This document shows positions 49,159 to 57,916 of a stretch of 64,000 bases of DNA, piece after piece. The DNA is taken from the NCBI GenBank assembly GCA_036833635.1, contig DAITPJ010000001.1, positions 21,251-85,250 on the forward strand, read 5' to 3'. The notes beneath the pieces are model-generated. The model ran no database searches. It was not told the DNA's origin and worked only from the letters and a program-made list of their open reading frames with translations. Position numbers and translations under genes: made by a program. Source of the DNA: Terrimesophilobacter sp036833635. Lineage in GTDB: Bacteria; Actinomycetota; Actinomycetes; Actinomycetales; Microbacteriaceae. Each line of letters opens with the position of its first letter. The stretch's first letter is position 1.

Positions 49159-51405
49159 TCAGGCGATGCCGCGGAACCGCCGCAGCCGCAGGCTGTTGGT
49201 CACGACGAACACCGAGGAGAGCGCCATCGCTGCACCCGCGAGCAGCGGGTTCAGCAGGCCGAGCATCGCGAGCGGGATCGCCGCGACGTTGTAGGCGAAC
49301 GCCCAGAACAGGTTCCCCTTGATCGTGCCGAGCGTGCGCCTCGCGAGCCTGATGGCGTCGGCCACGACCACGAGATCGCCGCTCATGACGGTCACGTCGC
49401 CTGCGGCGATCGCAGCATCGGTGCCGGAACCCATCGCGATGCCCAGGTCGGCGGCGGCGAGCGCTGCGGCGTCGTTCACGCCGTCGCCCACCATGGCGAC
49501 GACGCGTCCCTCTGCCTGGAGGGCACGGATCGTCTCGAGCTTGTCCTGCGGGCTCACGCCGGCCCGGACATCCGCGATCCCCACCGACGTCCCGACCGCC
49601 GCGGCGACTTCCGCGTTGTCTCCGGTGAGGAGGAGCGGCGTGAGGCCGAGCCGAAGGAAATGGCGCACCGCCGTCGCACTGCTCGGCTTGACGGTGTCGC
49701 CGACGAAAGCGAGCCCGCGAACCGCGCCCTCCCAGGCGATGGCGACGACGGTCGATCCGCTCCGCTGGGCGGCGAGTGCCGCATCCCGAAGCTCCCTTGG
49801 CACAGGGCCGACCGACCCCCTCTCGATCCAGTCGAGTCTCCCGACGACCACGAGGCGCCCGTCGACGATGGCCCGTGCGCCGCTACCCGCCTCGGCCAGG
49901 AAGGACTCACCGGCATTGACCGGCTCCCCGCGCTCGCCTGCTGAGGTCAGGATCGCGCGCGCGACCGGATGCTCCGAGCCGTGCTCGACGGCTGCCGCCA
50001 GCCGGAGGAGCTCGTTCTCATCTTCGCCGACCGCCGCGGCCACCCGGGAGAGCTCCATCCGCCCGGTGGTCACAGTTCCGGTCTTGTCGAGAACGATCGT
50101 GTCGACGCGCCGGGTCTGCTCGAGCACCTCGGGGCCGGCGATCAGTATCCCGAGCTGTGAGCCGCGGCCGGTGCCGACGAGCAGCGCGGTCGGGGTCGCG
50201 AGCCCGAGCGCGCATGGGCAGGCGATGATGAGCGTCGCGACCGCCGCGGTGAAGGCGATTTCGGGGCCTGCGCCCAGCAGAAGCCAGCCGGCGAGCGTGA
50301 GGAGGGAGAGGGCGAAGACGATCGGAACGAAGACGGCGGAGACCCGGTCGGCGAGACGCTGCACCTGCGCTTTGCCGGTCTGGGCGTTCTCTACGAGGCG
50401 CCCCATCCTGGCCAGCTCGGTGTCGGCACCGACCCGCGTGACCTCGACCACCATCCGTCCGCCGACGTTGAGGGTCGCGCCGACCACGCGGTCGCCGGCC
50501 GAGACCTCGACGGGTGTCGACTCGCCCGTGAGCATGCTCGCGTCGACCGCGGAGGCGCCCTCGACGACGATCCCGTCGGTGGCGACCTTCTCACCGGGGC
50601 GCACGACGAAGCGGTCGCCGATGACGAGTGCGCCGATCGGCACGTGTGTCTCGGCGCCGTCGCGCACCAGCACGGCATCCTTTGCACCGAGTTCGAGCAG
50701 TGCCCTCAACGCGGCACCGGATGCCCGCTTCGCGCGGGCCTCGATGTAGCGTCCGGCAAGGATGAAGACCGTGACGGCCGCGGCGACCTCGAGGTAGATT
50801 TCGCTCGCCCCGGATCCGGGAACGGCGAGGAAATGGAAGCTCATGCGCATTCCGGTCTCACCGGCCATACCGAAGAAGAGTGCGTAGAGCGACCAACCGA
50901 GTGCAGCGAGAACGCCGACGCTGATGAGCGTGTCCATGGTCGCCCCGCCGTGCCGCGCGTTGACCCAGGCGGCACGATGGAACGGCCAGGCGCCCCAGAC
51001 CGCCACCGGGGCGGCGAGGGTGAGCACAAGCCACTGCCAGTGATCGAACTGGATGGCCGGAATCATCGAGAGCACGACGACGGGAACGGCGAGCACCGTG
51101 GAGACGACCAGTCGGTGGCGCAATGCCGTCACGGAGTCGGGAGTGTCGGGGGCGTCGTCGTCACGCTCTGCCGCACGCGGTGGCGTCGGCAGCGCGGCCG
51201 TGTAGCCGGCGGCCTCGACCGCGGCGATGATGGCGTCGACGTCGAGGTCGACCGGTACGTGCACGCGCGCCTTCTCCGTCGCGTAGTTCACGGTCGCTTC
51301 GACGCCAGGCAGCTTGTTGAGCTTGCGCTCGACCCTCGTGGCGCACGACGCGCACGTCATCCCGCCGATCTCGAGTTCCAGGGCCGCCGGCAGGGGCGTG
51401 CTCAC
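49159..51405 (-). CDS. copA: Copper-translocating P1B-type ATPase
   Basis: A 748-residue CopA-like exporter from GTG 51405. It has one N-terminal heavy-metal domain (IGGMTCASCATRVERKL), then the P1B core: TGEST phosphatase motif, ACPCALG ion-binding helix with the CPC typical of Cu+, LDKTGTVTTG with the phosphorylated Asp, SEHPVA nucleotide motif, and GDGVNDAAAL. It pumps Cu+ out using ATP. It overlaps the metallochaperone-like gene by 4 bp and shares its CsoR-like operator. It is convergent with the S4 gene. Confidence 0.93.
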   Translation of the reverse strand: MSTPLPAALELEIGGMTCASCATRVERKLNKLPGVEATVNYATEKARVHVPVDLDVDAIIAAVEAAGYTAALPTPPRAAERDDDAPDTPDSVTALRHRLVVSTVLAVPVVVLSMIPAIQFDHWQWLVLTLAAPVAVWGAWPFHRAAWVNARHGGATMDTLISVGVLAALGWSLYALFFGMAGETGMRMSFHFLAVPGSGASEIYLEVAAAVTVFILAGRYIEARAKRASGAALRALLELGAKDAVLVRDGAETHVPIGALVIGDRFVVRPGEKVATDGIVVEGASAVDASMLTGESTPVEVSAGDRVVGATLNVGGRMVVEVTRVGADTELARMGRLVENAQTGKAQVQRLADRVSAVFVPIVFALSLLTLAGWLLLGAGPEIAFTAAVATLIIACPCALGLATPTALLVGTGRGSQLGILIAGPEVLEQTRRVDTIVLDKTGTVTTGRMELSRVAAAVGEDENELLRLAAAVEHGSEHPVARAILTSAGERGEPVNAGESFLAEAGSGARAIVDGRLVVVGRLDWIERGSVGPVPRELRDAALAAQRSGSTVVAIAWEGAVRGLAFVGDTVKPSSATAVRHFLRLGLTPLLLTGDNAEVAAAVGTSVGIADVRAGVSPQDKLETIRALQAEGRVVAMVGDGVNDAAALAAADLGIAMGSGTDAAIAAGDVTVMSGDLVVVADAIRLARRTLGTIKGNLFWAFAYNVAAIPLAMLGLLNPLLAGAAMALSSVFVVTNSLRLRRFRGIA

Positions 51406-51761
51406 CGTGGCGAGTCCACCAATCCGTAGCCGGCCTCCTCGACGGCGGCGCGAACGGCGTCGGTCTCGAGCGCGACCGAGCTCTCGACCGTGACGACGGA
51501 CGTCCCGCCCGCCTCGAGCGCGACGGCGACGGAGGCGACCCCGGCGAGGGCGGACAGCTCCTCGGTGACACTCGAAACGCAGTGTCCGCAGGTCATACCC
51601 GTCACGAGGAAGTCCTCGCTGACCACGGCCGACGCCACGGCGGACTCGTCTGCCGCCGCGCTCGCGCCGTCGCCGCAGCCGCATCCGCCGCAGGAGCAGC
51701 CTTCGCTCGCCGGCGCGCTCAGGTCGGTCAGGGTGAGTGCGTTCGGGCGGGTGGTGTCCAT
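51402..51761 (-). CDS. Heavy-metal-associated (HMA) domain protein with Cys-rich N-terminus
   Basis: A 119-residue soluble protein. Residues about 50-119 form an HMA domain with the metal site GMTCGHC. The N-terminal part adds a second cluster, CSCGGCGCGDG, that could bind extra metal; ordinary CopZ chaperones (~68 residues) lack it. GAGGAAGCAC precedes ATG 51761. It is the first gene of the copA operon and likely hands Cu+ to CopA or buffers it. Confidence 0.88.
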   Translation of the reverse strand: MDTTRPNALTLTDLSAPASEGCSCGGCGCGDGASAAADESAVASAVVSEDFLVTGMTCGHCVSSVTEELSALAGVASVAVALEAGGTSVVTVESSVALETDAVRAAVEEAGYGLVDSPR

Positions 51762-51820
51762 GTGCTTCCTCCGTGGTCGGTGGGCGCCCGGGCAATCCGC
51801 CAGGGGCGCTCTCTCAACCG

Positions 51821-51835
51821 TACCCCCTATGGGTA
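51821..51835. promoter_or_regulatory. CsoR-like copper operator
   Basis: TACCCCCTATGGGTA, 60 bp upstream of the HMA gene, matches the TACCCC...GGGTA style of CsoR operators. CsoR releases DNA on binding Cu+, so copper should induce the operon. No csoR gene lies in the window. Confidence 0.6.
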
Positions 51836-51954
51836 TTACGCAGGGGATAGTGTCGTATCCGAGCACCATCGTTCGTGGTTCAGGTGTGTACGAACCCGCC
51901 CGGGCCGTCACGACCGAGGAGCCGCGATGGCTCTCCCGATGAGAGGAGAAGACA

Positions 51955-52341
51955 GTGCCGAAGTATCTGATCGCCTTCAATGATGAATGGGTGCCCGCGC
52001 ACACCCCCGACGAACTGCGCAGCAAGAGCGAGGCATCGAAAGCCGTCCTCGAGGAGATGACGGATGCCGGAGTCTTCCTCTTCGCGGAAGGTGGGATCGA
52101 TGCCTCGACGGCGATCTTCAACGTCGTGAGCAAGAACGGGACGGCGGTGTTCACCGACGGGCCGTTCGTCGAGAGCAAGGAGCACCTCGGCGGCTTCACC
52201 GTGGTGGAGGTGGCCGACGATGAGGCCGCGCGCTACTGGGCTGGACGGTTGGCAGTCTCACTGGACTGGCCCCAGGAGGTGCACCGCTTCCCCTCGGGCA
52301 TCGCGGAGATCATCGAACGGCAATCGCCCGGCGGCGCGTGA
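51955..52341 (+). CDS. YCII-related (DGPF) domain protein
   Basis: A 128-residue protein starting MPKYLIAFNDEW, with the family motif TDGPFVESKEHLGGFTVVEVADDEAA (the DGPFxE block) in the middle and a WP..V.RFP..I end. Such proteins are small ferredoxin-like folds often encoded near ECF sigma factors; none is seen here. GTG start with GAGGAGAAGACA upstream. Function unknown. Confidence 0.88.
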   Translation: MPKYLIAFNDEWVPAHTPDELRSKSEASKAVLEEMTDAGVFLFAEGGIDASTAIFNVVSKNGTAVFTDGPFVESKEHLGGFTVVEVADDEAARYWAGRLAVSLDWPQEVHRFPSGIAEIIERQSPGGA

Positions 52342-52371
52342 CCTGACGTCGTGCCGAAGGCCCGTCAAATG

Positions 52372-52455
<84 letters not shown>

Positions 52456-52591
52456 GACCTAGCGAGATTATCACAGCGCATGGTGTCGCCGAGCGGTCGG
52501 CGGGGTCATCCGCTCGGCTGACTTTGACCGCGATACAGGCCTAGCCTCAACCCCAGCGGCTAACATCGACAGGGTAATGAGGAGGAGATCC

Positions 52592-53320
52592 TTGGGTCTG
52601 CTGGACAACTTCGAGAAGGGCCTCGAGCGCGTCGTCAACGGCGCCTTCGCGCGCACCTTCAAGAGCGGCCTGCAGCCGGTCGAGATCACCGCTGCCCTCC
52701 GCCGCGAACTCGACACCAAAGCGGCCGTCGTCGCGCGCGATCGCATCCTCGTCCCGAACAGGTTCACGGTCCATCTGAGTCCACGCGACTACGAGCGGAT
52801 GTCCGGCATCGGCCCTGCGCTCATCGACGAGTTGACGCAGCTCGTCCAGACGCATGCGACCGCCCAGCACTACCAGTTCGCCGGCGGCATCAGCATCCGT
52901 CTCTCCGAGGACCCGATGCTCGGCGAAGGAATCGTGAGCATCGACTCGTCGAACGTCAAGGGCGAGGTCTCCTGGACGCCCATCCTCGACATCGCCGGCA
53001 AGCGCTACCCGATCACGAGGTCCCACACCGTCATCGGGCGCGGCTCGGAAGCCGACATCACCGTCGAGGACTCGGGCATCTCGCGCCGACACGTCGAGAT
53101 CCTGTGGGACGGCAAGCGTGCGCAGGTCAATGATCTGGGCTCCACGAACGGCTCCCGACTCGACGACGTACCCGTCACGAAAGCCGCCCTGCCGCCTGAC
53201 TCCGTGATTTCGATCGGCAGAACCCGTATCGTGTTCCGGGTGCTTGCCCAATCAGCGTCGATGGACCCGTTGCCCGATTCGCGGCCTGACGGGTCCAGGG
53301 ACGGCGGTGGTGGCTGGTGA
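52592..53320 (+). CDS. fhaA: FHA domain protein FhaA (DUF3662 plus FHA)
   Basis: A 242-residue protein. The N-terminal DUF3662 domain (LLDNFEKGLERVVNGAFARTFKSGLQPVEI) is followed by a C-terminal FHA domain with HTVIGRGSEADITVEDSGISRRHVEI and LGSTNGSRLDD, the phosphothreonine-binding residues. It recognises phosphorylated partners of PknA/PknB at the growing cell wall. The TTG at 52592 is preceded by GAGGAGGAG; the ATG at 52577 lies upstream of that ribosome site and is less likely. It is the first gene of the conserved kinase operon and overlaps fhaB by 4 bp. Confidence 0.92.
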   Translation: MGLLDNFEKGLERVVNGAFARTFKSGLQPVEITAALRRELDTKAAVVARDRILVPNRFTVHLSPRDYERMSGIGPALIDELTQLVQTHATAQHYQFAGGISIRLSEDPMLGEGIVSIDSSNVKGEVSWTPILDIAGKRYPITRSHTVIGRGSEADITVEDSGISRRHVEILWDGKRAQVNDLGSTNGSRLDDVPVTKAALPPDSVISIGRTRIVFRVLAQSASMDPLPDSRPDGSRDGGGGW

Positions 53321-53817
53321 GCGAACTCACCCTTCTGGTCCTGAGATTCGGCTTCCTCCTGCTGCTCTGGGTCTTCGTCTTCGCCGTCGTCTACGCCCTG
53401 CGCACCGACCTCTTCGGCCAGCGCGTGCGTCGGATGCCGGTCGAGGCAGCCGCGGCCGTGCCGGGCGCGGCCCCTGCCGCACCTCGCAGGGCTCCCGCCG
53501 CACCCAGGGAACAGGCGACACTCTCCACGGCCAAGCGGCTCGTCATCACCTCTGGGGCAAAGGAGGGGCTCGAGCTCGAGCTCTCTCCCGAGCCGCTCAC
53601 GATCGGGCGCTCCGGCGAAAGCGGACTCATCATCCGTGACGACTACACCTCGACCCACCACGCCCGACTCATCCTGTGGGGCGACGAGTGGGTCATCCAG
53701 GATCTGGATTCGACGAACGGCACTTTCCTTGACGGCACGAGAGTGACAGTGCCGACGCCCGTGCCACTGGGAACCCCGGTCAGGATCGGGACGACGAGTT
53801 TCGAACTTCGGCGGTAA
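53317..53817 (+). CDS. fhaB: FHA domain protein FhaB
   Basis: A 166-residue membrane-anchored protein: one N-terminal helix (LTLLVLRFGFLLLLWVFVFAVVYAL), an Ala/Pro-rich linker, and an FHA domain with LTIGRSGESGLIIRDDYTSTHHARLI and LDSTNGTFLDG. The Thr in the DDYTSTHH segment is near the site phosphorylated by PknB in related proteins. It overlaps fhaA (GTGA) and lies 4 bp before pstP. Confidence 0.93.
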   Translation: MSELTLLVLRFGFLLLLWVFVFAVVYALRTDLFGQRVRRMPVEAAAAVPGAAPAAPRRAPAAPREQATLSTAKRLVITSGAKEGLELELSPEPLTIGRSGESGLIIRDDYTSTHHARLILWGDEWVIQDLDSTNGTFLDGTRVTVPTPVPLGTPVRIGTTSFELRR

Positions 53818-53821
53818 CCGG

Positions 53822-55066
53822 ATGGCCACATCGGGCAAGAGCGCCGCCGTCTCGCATGTCGGGAAGATCCGGGCGAACAACCAGGACTCCGGATATGCCG
53901 GCCGACACCTCTTCCTCGTCGCCGACGGCATGGGCGGCCACGCGGGCGGCGACGTCGCCTCCGCGATAGCGCTCAAGCGCATCGTCGAGGCCGACAAGCC
54001 GTATGCCTCGGCGCAGGACGCCGAGTTCGCGCTCCAGTCGGCTCTCCTTGCCGCCAACACCATGCTCGCCGAGACGGTCTTCGACCATCCGGAGCTCACC
54101 GGCATGGGTACGACGGTGAGCGCCATTCTTCGCGTGGGCGACCAGATGGTGCTCGCCCACATCGGCGACTCGCGCATCTACCTCTACCGCGACGGCCTGC
54201 TCGAGCAGGTGAGCGCCGACCACACGTTCGTGCAGCGGCTCGTCGACAGCGGGCGCATCACCCAGGAGGAGGCCGCCGTCCATCCACGGCGCTCCGTGCT
54301 CATGCGCGTGCTCGGCGACGTCGACTCGTCCCCCGACATCGACACGACAATCCTCGACGCGAAGCCAGGCGATCGCTGGCTCATCTGCTCCGACGGCCTG
54401 AGCAGCTACGTCTCCAACGACAAGATCGCAGCGGCGCTCAGGAACTTCTCCGGCACGAAGGATGCCTCCAACCGCCTCGTCCGGGAGAGCCTGGACCAGG
54501 GGGCTCCCGACAATGTGACCGTCGTCGTCGTCGATGTCGGCGATGGGCCGGAGTCGTCGTCGAACCCGCCGCTCACGGTCGGCTCGGCCGCGCTCCCGCT
54601 GACCTACGAGGCGGACAGCGCGCGGCGCGCCCTTCGTCTGCCGACGCTTCTCCTGCATCCGCTCAAGTCGACACAGCACGAGGACAGCCACTTCGAGCCG
54701 GAGTCTGAGGAGTACCTCGACGAGCTCATCCTGGAGGACAAGCGTCGCGCCCTCCGCCGCAAGATCACCTGGCTCGTCGGCATCCTGCTCATCATCGCCG
54801 CAATCGTCGTCGCCCTGCTCTTCGCCTACCGCTGGACCCAGACCCACTACTACGTCGGCGCGAACGGCGAGACCGTCGCGATCTTCCAGGGCGTGCAGCA
54901 GGATCTGGGGCCGATCTCGCTTCACAGCGTGTACCAGCAGACGAGCATCAAGCTCGAGGAATTGACACCGTACACGCGGTCGACCGTCGAAGACACCATC
55001 AGCGCGAGGGACCTCGACGATGCGCGCGCCATCATCGACCGATTGGCCTCGTCAGTCGATGGTTGA
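53822..55066 (+). CDS. pstP: PP2C-type Ser/Thr phosphatase PstP
   Basis: A 414-residue enzyme that reverses PknA/PknB phosphorylation. The PP2C catalytic domain (about 1-240) has VGKIRANNQDSGY, LVADGMGGHAGGDVAS, GMGTTVSA, HIGDSRIYLYRDG, LICSDGLSSYV and DNVTVVVVD, with the metal-binding Asp residues. A basic linker is followed by one transmembrane helix (ITWLVGILLIIAAIVVALLFAY, about 318-340) and a short outer domain. It overlaps rodA by 8 bp. Confidence 0.95.
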   Translation: MATSGKSAAVSHVGKIRANNQDSGYAGRHLFLVADGMGGHAGGDVASAIALKRIVEADKPYASAQDAEFALQSALLAANTMLAETVFDHPELTGMGTTVSAILRVGDQMVLAHIGDSRIYLYRDGLLEQVSADHTFVQRLVDSGRITQEEAAVHPRRSVLMRVLGDVDSSPDIDTTILDAKPGDRWLICSDGLSSYVSNDKIAAALRNFSGTKDASNRLVRESLDQGAPDNVTVVVVDVGDGPESSSNPPLTVGSAALPLTYEADSARRALRLPTLLLHPLKSTQHEDSHFEPESEEYLDELILEDKRRALRRKITWLVGILLIIAAIVVALLFAYRWTQTHYYVGANGETVAIFQGVQQDLGPISLHSVYQQTSIKLEELTPYTRSTVEDTISARDLDDARAIIDRLASSVDG

Positions 55067-56480
55067 GGCGACGCGTGAAGCATCCAAGGGATCGCCCACC
55101 GCGGCGGATGCCCGGCGTGACGGTACCGGCCCGATGCGGCTTCGCCTCCACATGCCCGCGAAGCTGCGGAACCTCGAACTCGCGCTCCTCGTGTTCGCGT
55201 GCCTCATCAACGGGCTCGCCGTTGTGCTCGTCCAGCTCGGGGCGCTCGGCGAGATCCAGACGGAGATCATCTGGCTCGGCGGCGGACTCGCCGTCCTCGC
55301 CATCGGGCTGCACGTCGCGCTGCGCTTCGTCGCGCCCCAGGCCGACCCCTTCATCCTGCCCGTTGCGATCCTGCTCAACGGCCTCGGGATCGCCGAGATC
55401 TACCGGCTCGACCTCGCGGAGAAGGCATCCGGATGGGCGTCCGACGGCATCCGCCAGATCGTGTGGACCGCGATCGCCATGGCCATCGCGCTCGGCGTCA
55501 TCGTCCTCATCCGCAACCACCGGGTTCTCCAGCGCTACCGCTACATCGCGATGTTCACCGGGATCGTGCTCCTCCTGCTGCCGATGCTGCCGATCATCGG
55601 ATACGAGCAGTTCGGCGCGCGCCTGTGGATCCGCCTCGGAATCTTCTCCTTCCAGCCGGGAGAATTCGCGAAGATCGCCCTCGCCGTGTTCTTCGCGGGC
55701 TATCTCGTCGAGGCGCGCGAGAGCCTCTCCATGGTCGGAAGGAAGTTCCTCGGGATGCGCTTCCCGCGCGCACGAGATCTCGGCCCGATCCTCGTCATCT
55801 GGGCGGCCGCGATGGCCGTGCTCATCATCCAGCGCGACCTCGGCACCTCGCTCCTGTACTTCGGTCTCTTCCTCGTCATGATCTATGTCGCGACGGGACG
55901 ACTGAGCTGGATCGCCCTCGGCCTGCTTCTCTTCGTCGGCGGGGCCGTCGTCGCCGGCCAGCTCTTCAGCTATGTCGCCGCGCGATTCCACGGATGGCTC
56001 GACGCCTTCAATCCGGAGATCTACGAATCGCACGGCGGCAGCTACCAACTCGTGCAGGGGCTCTTCGGTCTCGCCCACGGCGGCCTCATCGGCACGGGGC
56101 TCGGCGAGGGCCGCCCCCAGATCGTCCCGCTCGCCGAGAGCGACTACATCATCGCGAGCCTCGGGGAAGAGCTCGGCCTCGCCGGGCTCTTCGCGATCTT
56201 CGCGCTCTATCTCATCCTCGTCTCCCGGGGCATGCGGATCGGCTTCGCCGGCCAGGACGACTTCGGTCGTCTCCTCGGCGTCGGCGTCTCGTTCGTCATC
56301 GCGCTGCAGATCTTCATCGTCGTGGGCGGCGTCACGCGGGTGATCCCGCTCACGGGGCTCACGACCCCGTTCCTCGCGGCGGGCGGCTCCTCGCTCGTGG
56401 CCAACTGGATCATCGTGGCGATTCTCCTGCGGCTCTCCGACACGGTCCGCCATCAGCCGAGACTGGTGGTGGGGCCATGA
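55059..56480 (+). CDS. rodA: SEDS peptidoglycan glycosyltransferase RodA/FtsW family
   Basis: A 473-residue membrane protein with about ten to twelve helices, which polymerises lipid II together with PbpA. Conserved parts are GARLWIRLGIFSFQPGEFAKIALAVFFAGYL, QRDLGTSLLYFGLFLVMIYVATGR and YQLVQGLFGLAHGGLIGTGLGEGRPQ, with the catalytic Asp/Glu regions. ATG 55059 is the first in-frame start that fits the overlap with pstP; the first 30 residues are polar and variable. It overlaps pbpA by 4 bp. Confidence 0.94.
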   Translation: MVEATREASKGSPTAADARRDGTGPMRLRLHMPAKLRNLELALLVFACLINGLAVVLVQLGALGEIQTEIIWLGGGLAVLAIGLHVALRFVAPQADPFILPVAILLNGLGIAEIYRLDLAEKASGWASDGIRQIVWTAIAMAIALGVIVLIRNHRVLQRYRYIAMFTGIVLLLLPMLPIIGYEQFGARLWIRLGIFSFQPGEFAKIALAVFFAGYLVEARESLSMVGRKFLGMRFPRARDLGPILVIWAAAMAVLIIQRDLGTSLLYFGLFLVMIYVATGRLSWIALGLLLFVGGAVVAGQLFSYVAARFHGWLDAFNPEIYESHGGSYQLVQGLFGLAHGGLIGTGLGEGRPQIVPLAESDYIIASLGEELGLAGLFAIFALYLILVSRGMRIGFAGQDDFGRLLGVGVSFVIALQIFIVVGGVTRVIPLTGLTTPFLAAGGSSLVANWIIVAILLRLSDTVRHQPRLVVGP

Positions 56481-57916
56481 ACAAGGAACTCAAGCGCGTG
56501 AGCGCCGCGATCCTCATCATGTTCGTGGCGCTGCTGTGCTCCACGACGACGATCACCGTGCTCCAGGTCGACAACCTGCGTGCCGACGGGCGCAATGTGA
56601 GGACGCTCTACGACAGCTACTCCGCGGAGCGGGGTCCCATCCTCGTGGCGGGCCAGCCCATCGCCGAATCGACCCCGGTCGACGACCAGTACAAGTACCA
56701 GCGCGTTTACGCCAGCCCTGAGCTCTATGCCGCGATCACCGGCTATTTCACGCTCAACCAGGGCACGACGGGTGTCGAGGGCTCCTTCAACGACTACCTC
56801 AGCGGCAGCGCGAACGACCAGTTCCTCGCCCAGGTCAACGCCATCCTCACGGGGCAGACTCCCAAGGGCGCCGCCGTCGAACTCACGGTCGACCCCGTCG
56901 TGCAACAGGCGGCCTGGGACGCCCTCGGCAGCAACACGGGCGCTGTCGTCGCGCTCGACCCGAAGACCGGCGCGATCCTCGCCATGGTATCGAAGCCCTC
57001 CTATGACCCGAATCGGCTCGCTTCGCATGACACGAGCGCCGTCATCGCCGCCTACGACGAGCTCCTCGCCGACCCGACCGATCCGCTCATCAACCGCGCC
57101 ATTGCTGGCGATCTCTACCACCCTGGCTCCGTCTTCAAGCTCATCGTCGCGTCGGCGGCGATCGACAGCGGGAAGTTCCTCCCCGAGAGCACGTTCCCGA
57201 ATCCCGCGAGGCTGCAATTGCCGCTCAGCGACTCCCTCGTGAGCAACTCCGGCGGCGGAACGTGCGGACCGGGCGAGACGGTGAGCATCGCGGACGCGCT
57301 GAGGCTGAGCTGCAACATCCCGTTCGCGGAACTCGGCGCAGCCCTCGGTCAGGACACCCTGCGCGAGTATACGGAGATGTTCGGCTTCGGCGCCGATCTC
57401 GGCGTTCCCATGTCGGTCACGCCGAGCTCGATCCCGTCAGAACTCGATGCGCCGCAGCTCATGCTCTCGTCCTTCGGCCAGGCGGACGTGCGCGTGACAC
57501 CGCTCCAGATGGCGATGGTCTCCGCCGGGATCGCGAACGGCGGGGTCATCATGGAGCCGACTCTCATCCGGTCCGTCATCGCTCCCGACCTCACGATTCT
57601 CCAGCCCTTCCAGCCGGATGTCTTCAGCACGCCGATCAGCGCGCAGACGAGCGCGACGCTCACCCAGCTCATGGTCAACAACGTCGCCAACGGTGCTGCG
57701 AGCAATGGCAGAATAAGTGGAGTCGATGTGGCCGGCAAGACCGGAACAGCACAGAACGGCGAGGGTCGACCCTTGACCCTCTGGTTCACCGGTTTCGCCC
57801 CCGCAGGCGACCCACAGATTGCCGTTGCAGTCGTTGTCGAGAACGGAACAAGCTTCGGCAACGCCGTCGCAGCCCCGATCGCGAGGAAGGTCATTGAGGC
57901 GGTGCTGAATAAATGA
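56477..57916 (+). CDS. pbpA: Penicillin-binding protein 2-like transpeptidase PbpA
   Basis: A 479-residue class B PBP. One N-terminal membrane helix (VSAAILIMFVALLCSTTTITVLQV) is followed by a dimerisation segment with RGPIL, then the transpeptidase domain with HPGSVFKLI (SxxK nucleophile), LRLSCNIPFAELG (SxN) and VAGKTGTAQ (KTG). It cross-links peptidoglycan made by RodA. Overlaps of 4 bp with both rodA and pknA show a single translational unit. Confidence 0.95.
   Translation: MNKELKRVSAAILIMFVALLCSTTTITVLQVDNLRADGRNVRTLYDSYSAERGPILVAGQPIAESTPVDDQYKYQRVYASPELYAAITGYFTLNQGTTGVEGSFNDYLSGSANDQFLAQVNAILTGQTPKGAAVELTVDPVVQQAAWDALGSNTGAVVALDPKTGAILAMVSKPSYDPNRLASHDTSAVIAAYDELLADPTDPLINRAIAGDLYHPGSVFKLIVASAAIDSGKFLPESTFPNPARLQLPLSDSLVSNSGGGTCGPGETVSIADALRLSCNIPFAELGAALGQDTLREYTEMFGFGADLGVPMSVTPSSIPSELDAPQLMLSSFGQADVRVTPLQMAMVSAGIANGGVIMEPTLIRSVIAPDLTILQPFQPDVFSTPISAQTSATLTQLMVNNVANGAASNGRISGVDVAGKTGTAQNGEGRPLTLWFTGFAPAGDPQIAVAVVVENGTSFGNAVAAPIARKVIEAVLNK

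Noticed and set aside
49144..49159. AGTTTC-ATCG-GAAACT hairpin between the S4 gene and copA as a terminator
   Set aside because: The stem is only 6 bp, AT-rich, has no T-tract and overlaps the copA stop codon; too weak to call.
52577..52591. ATG 52577 as the fhaA start
   Set aside because: The strong GAGGAGGAG ribosome site lies after this ATG and 5 bp before TTG 52592, so the TTG is favoured.
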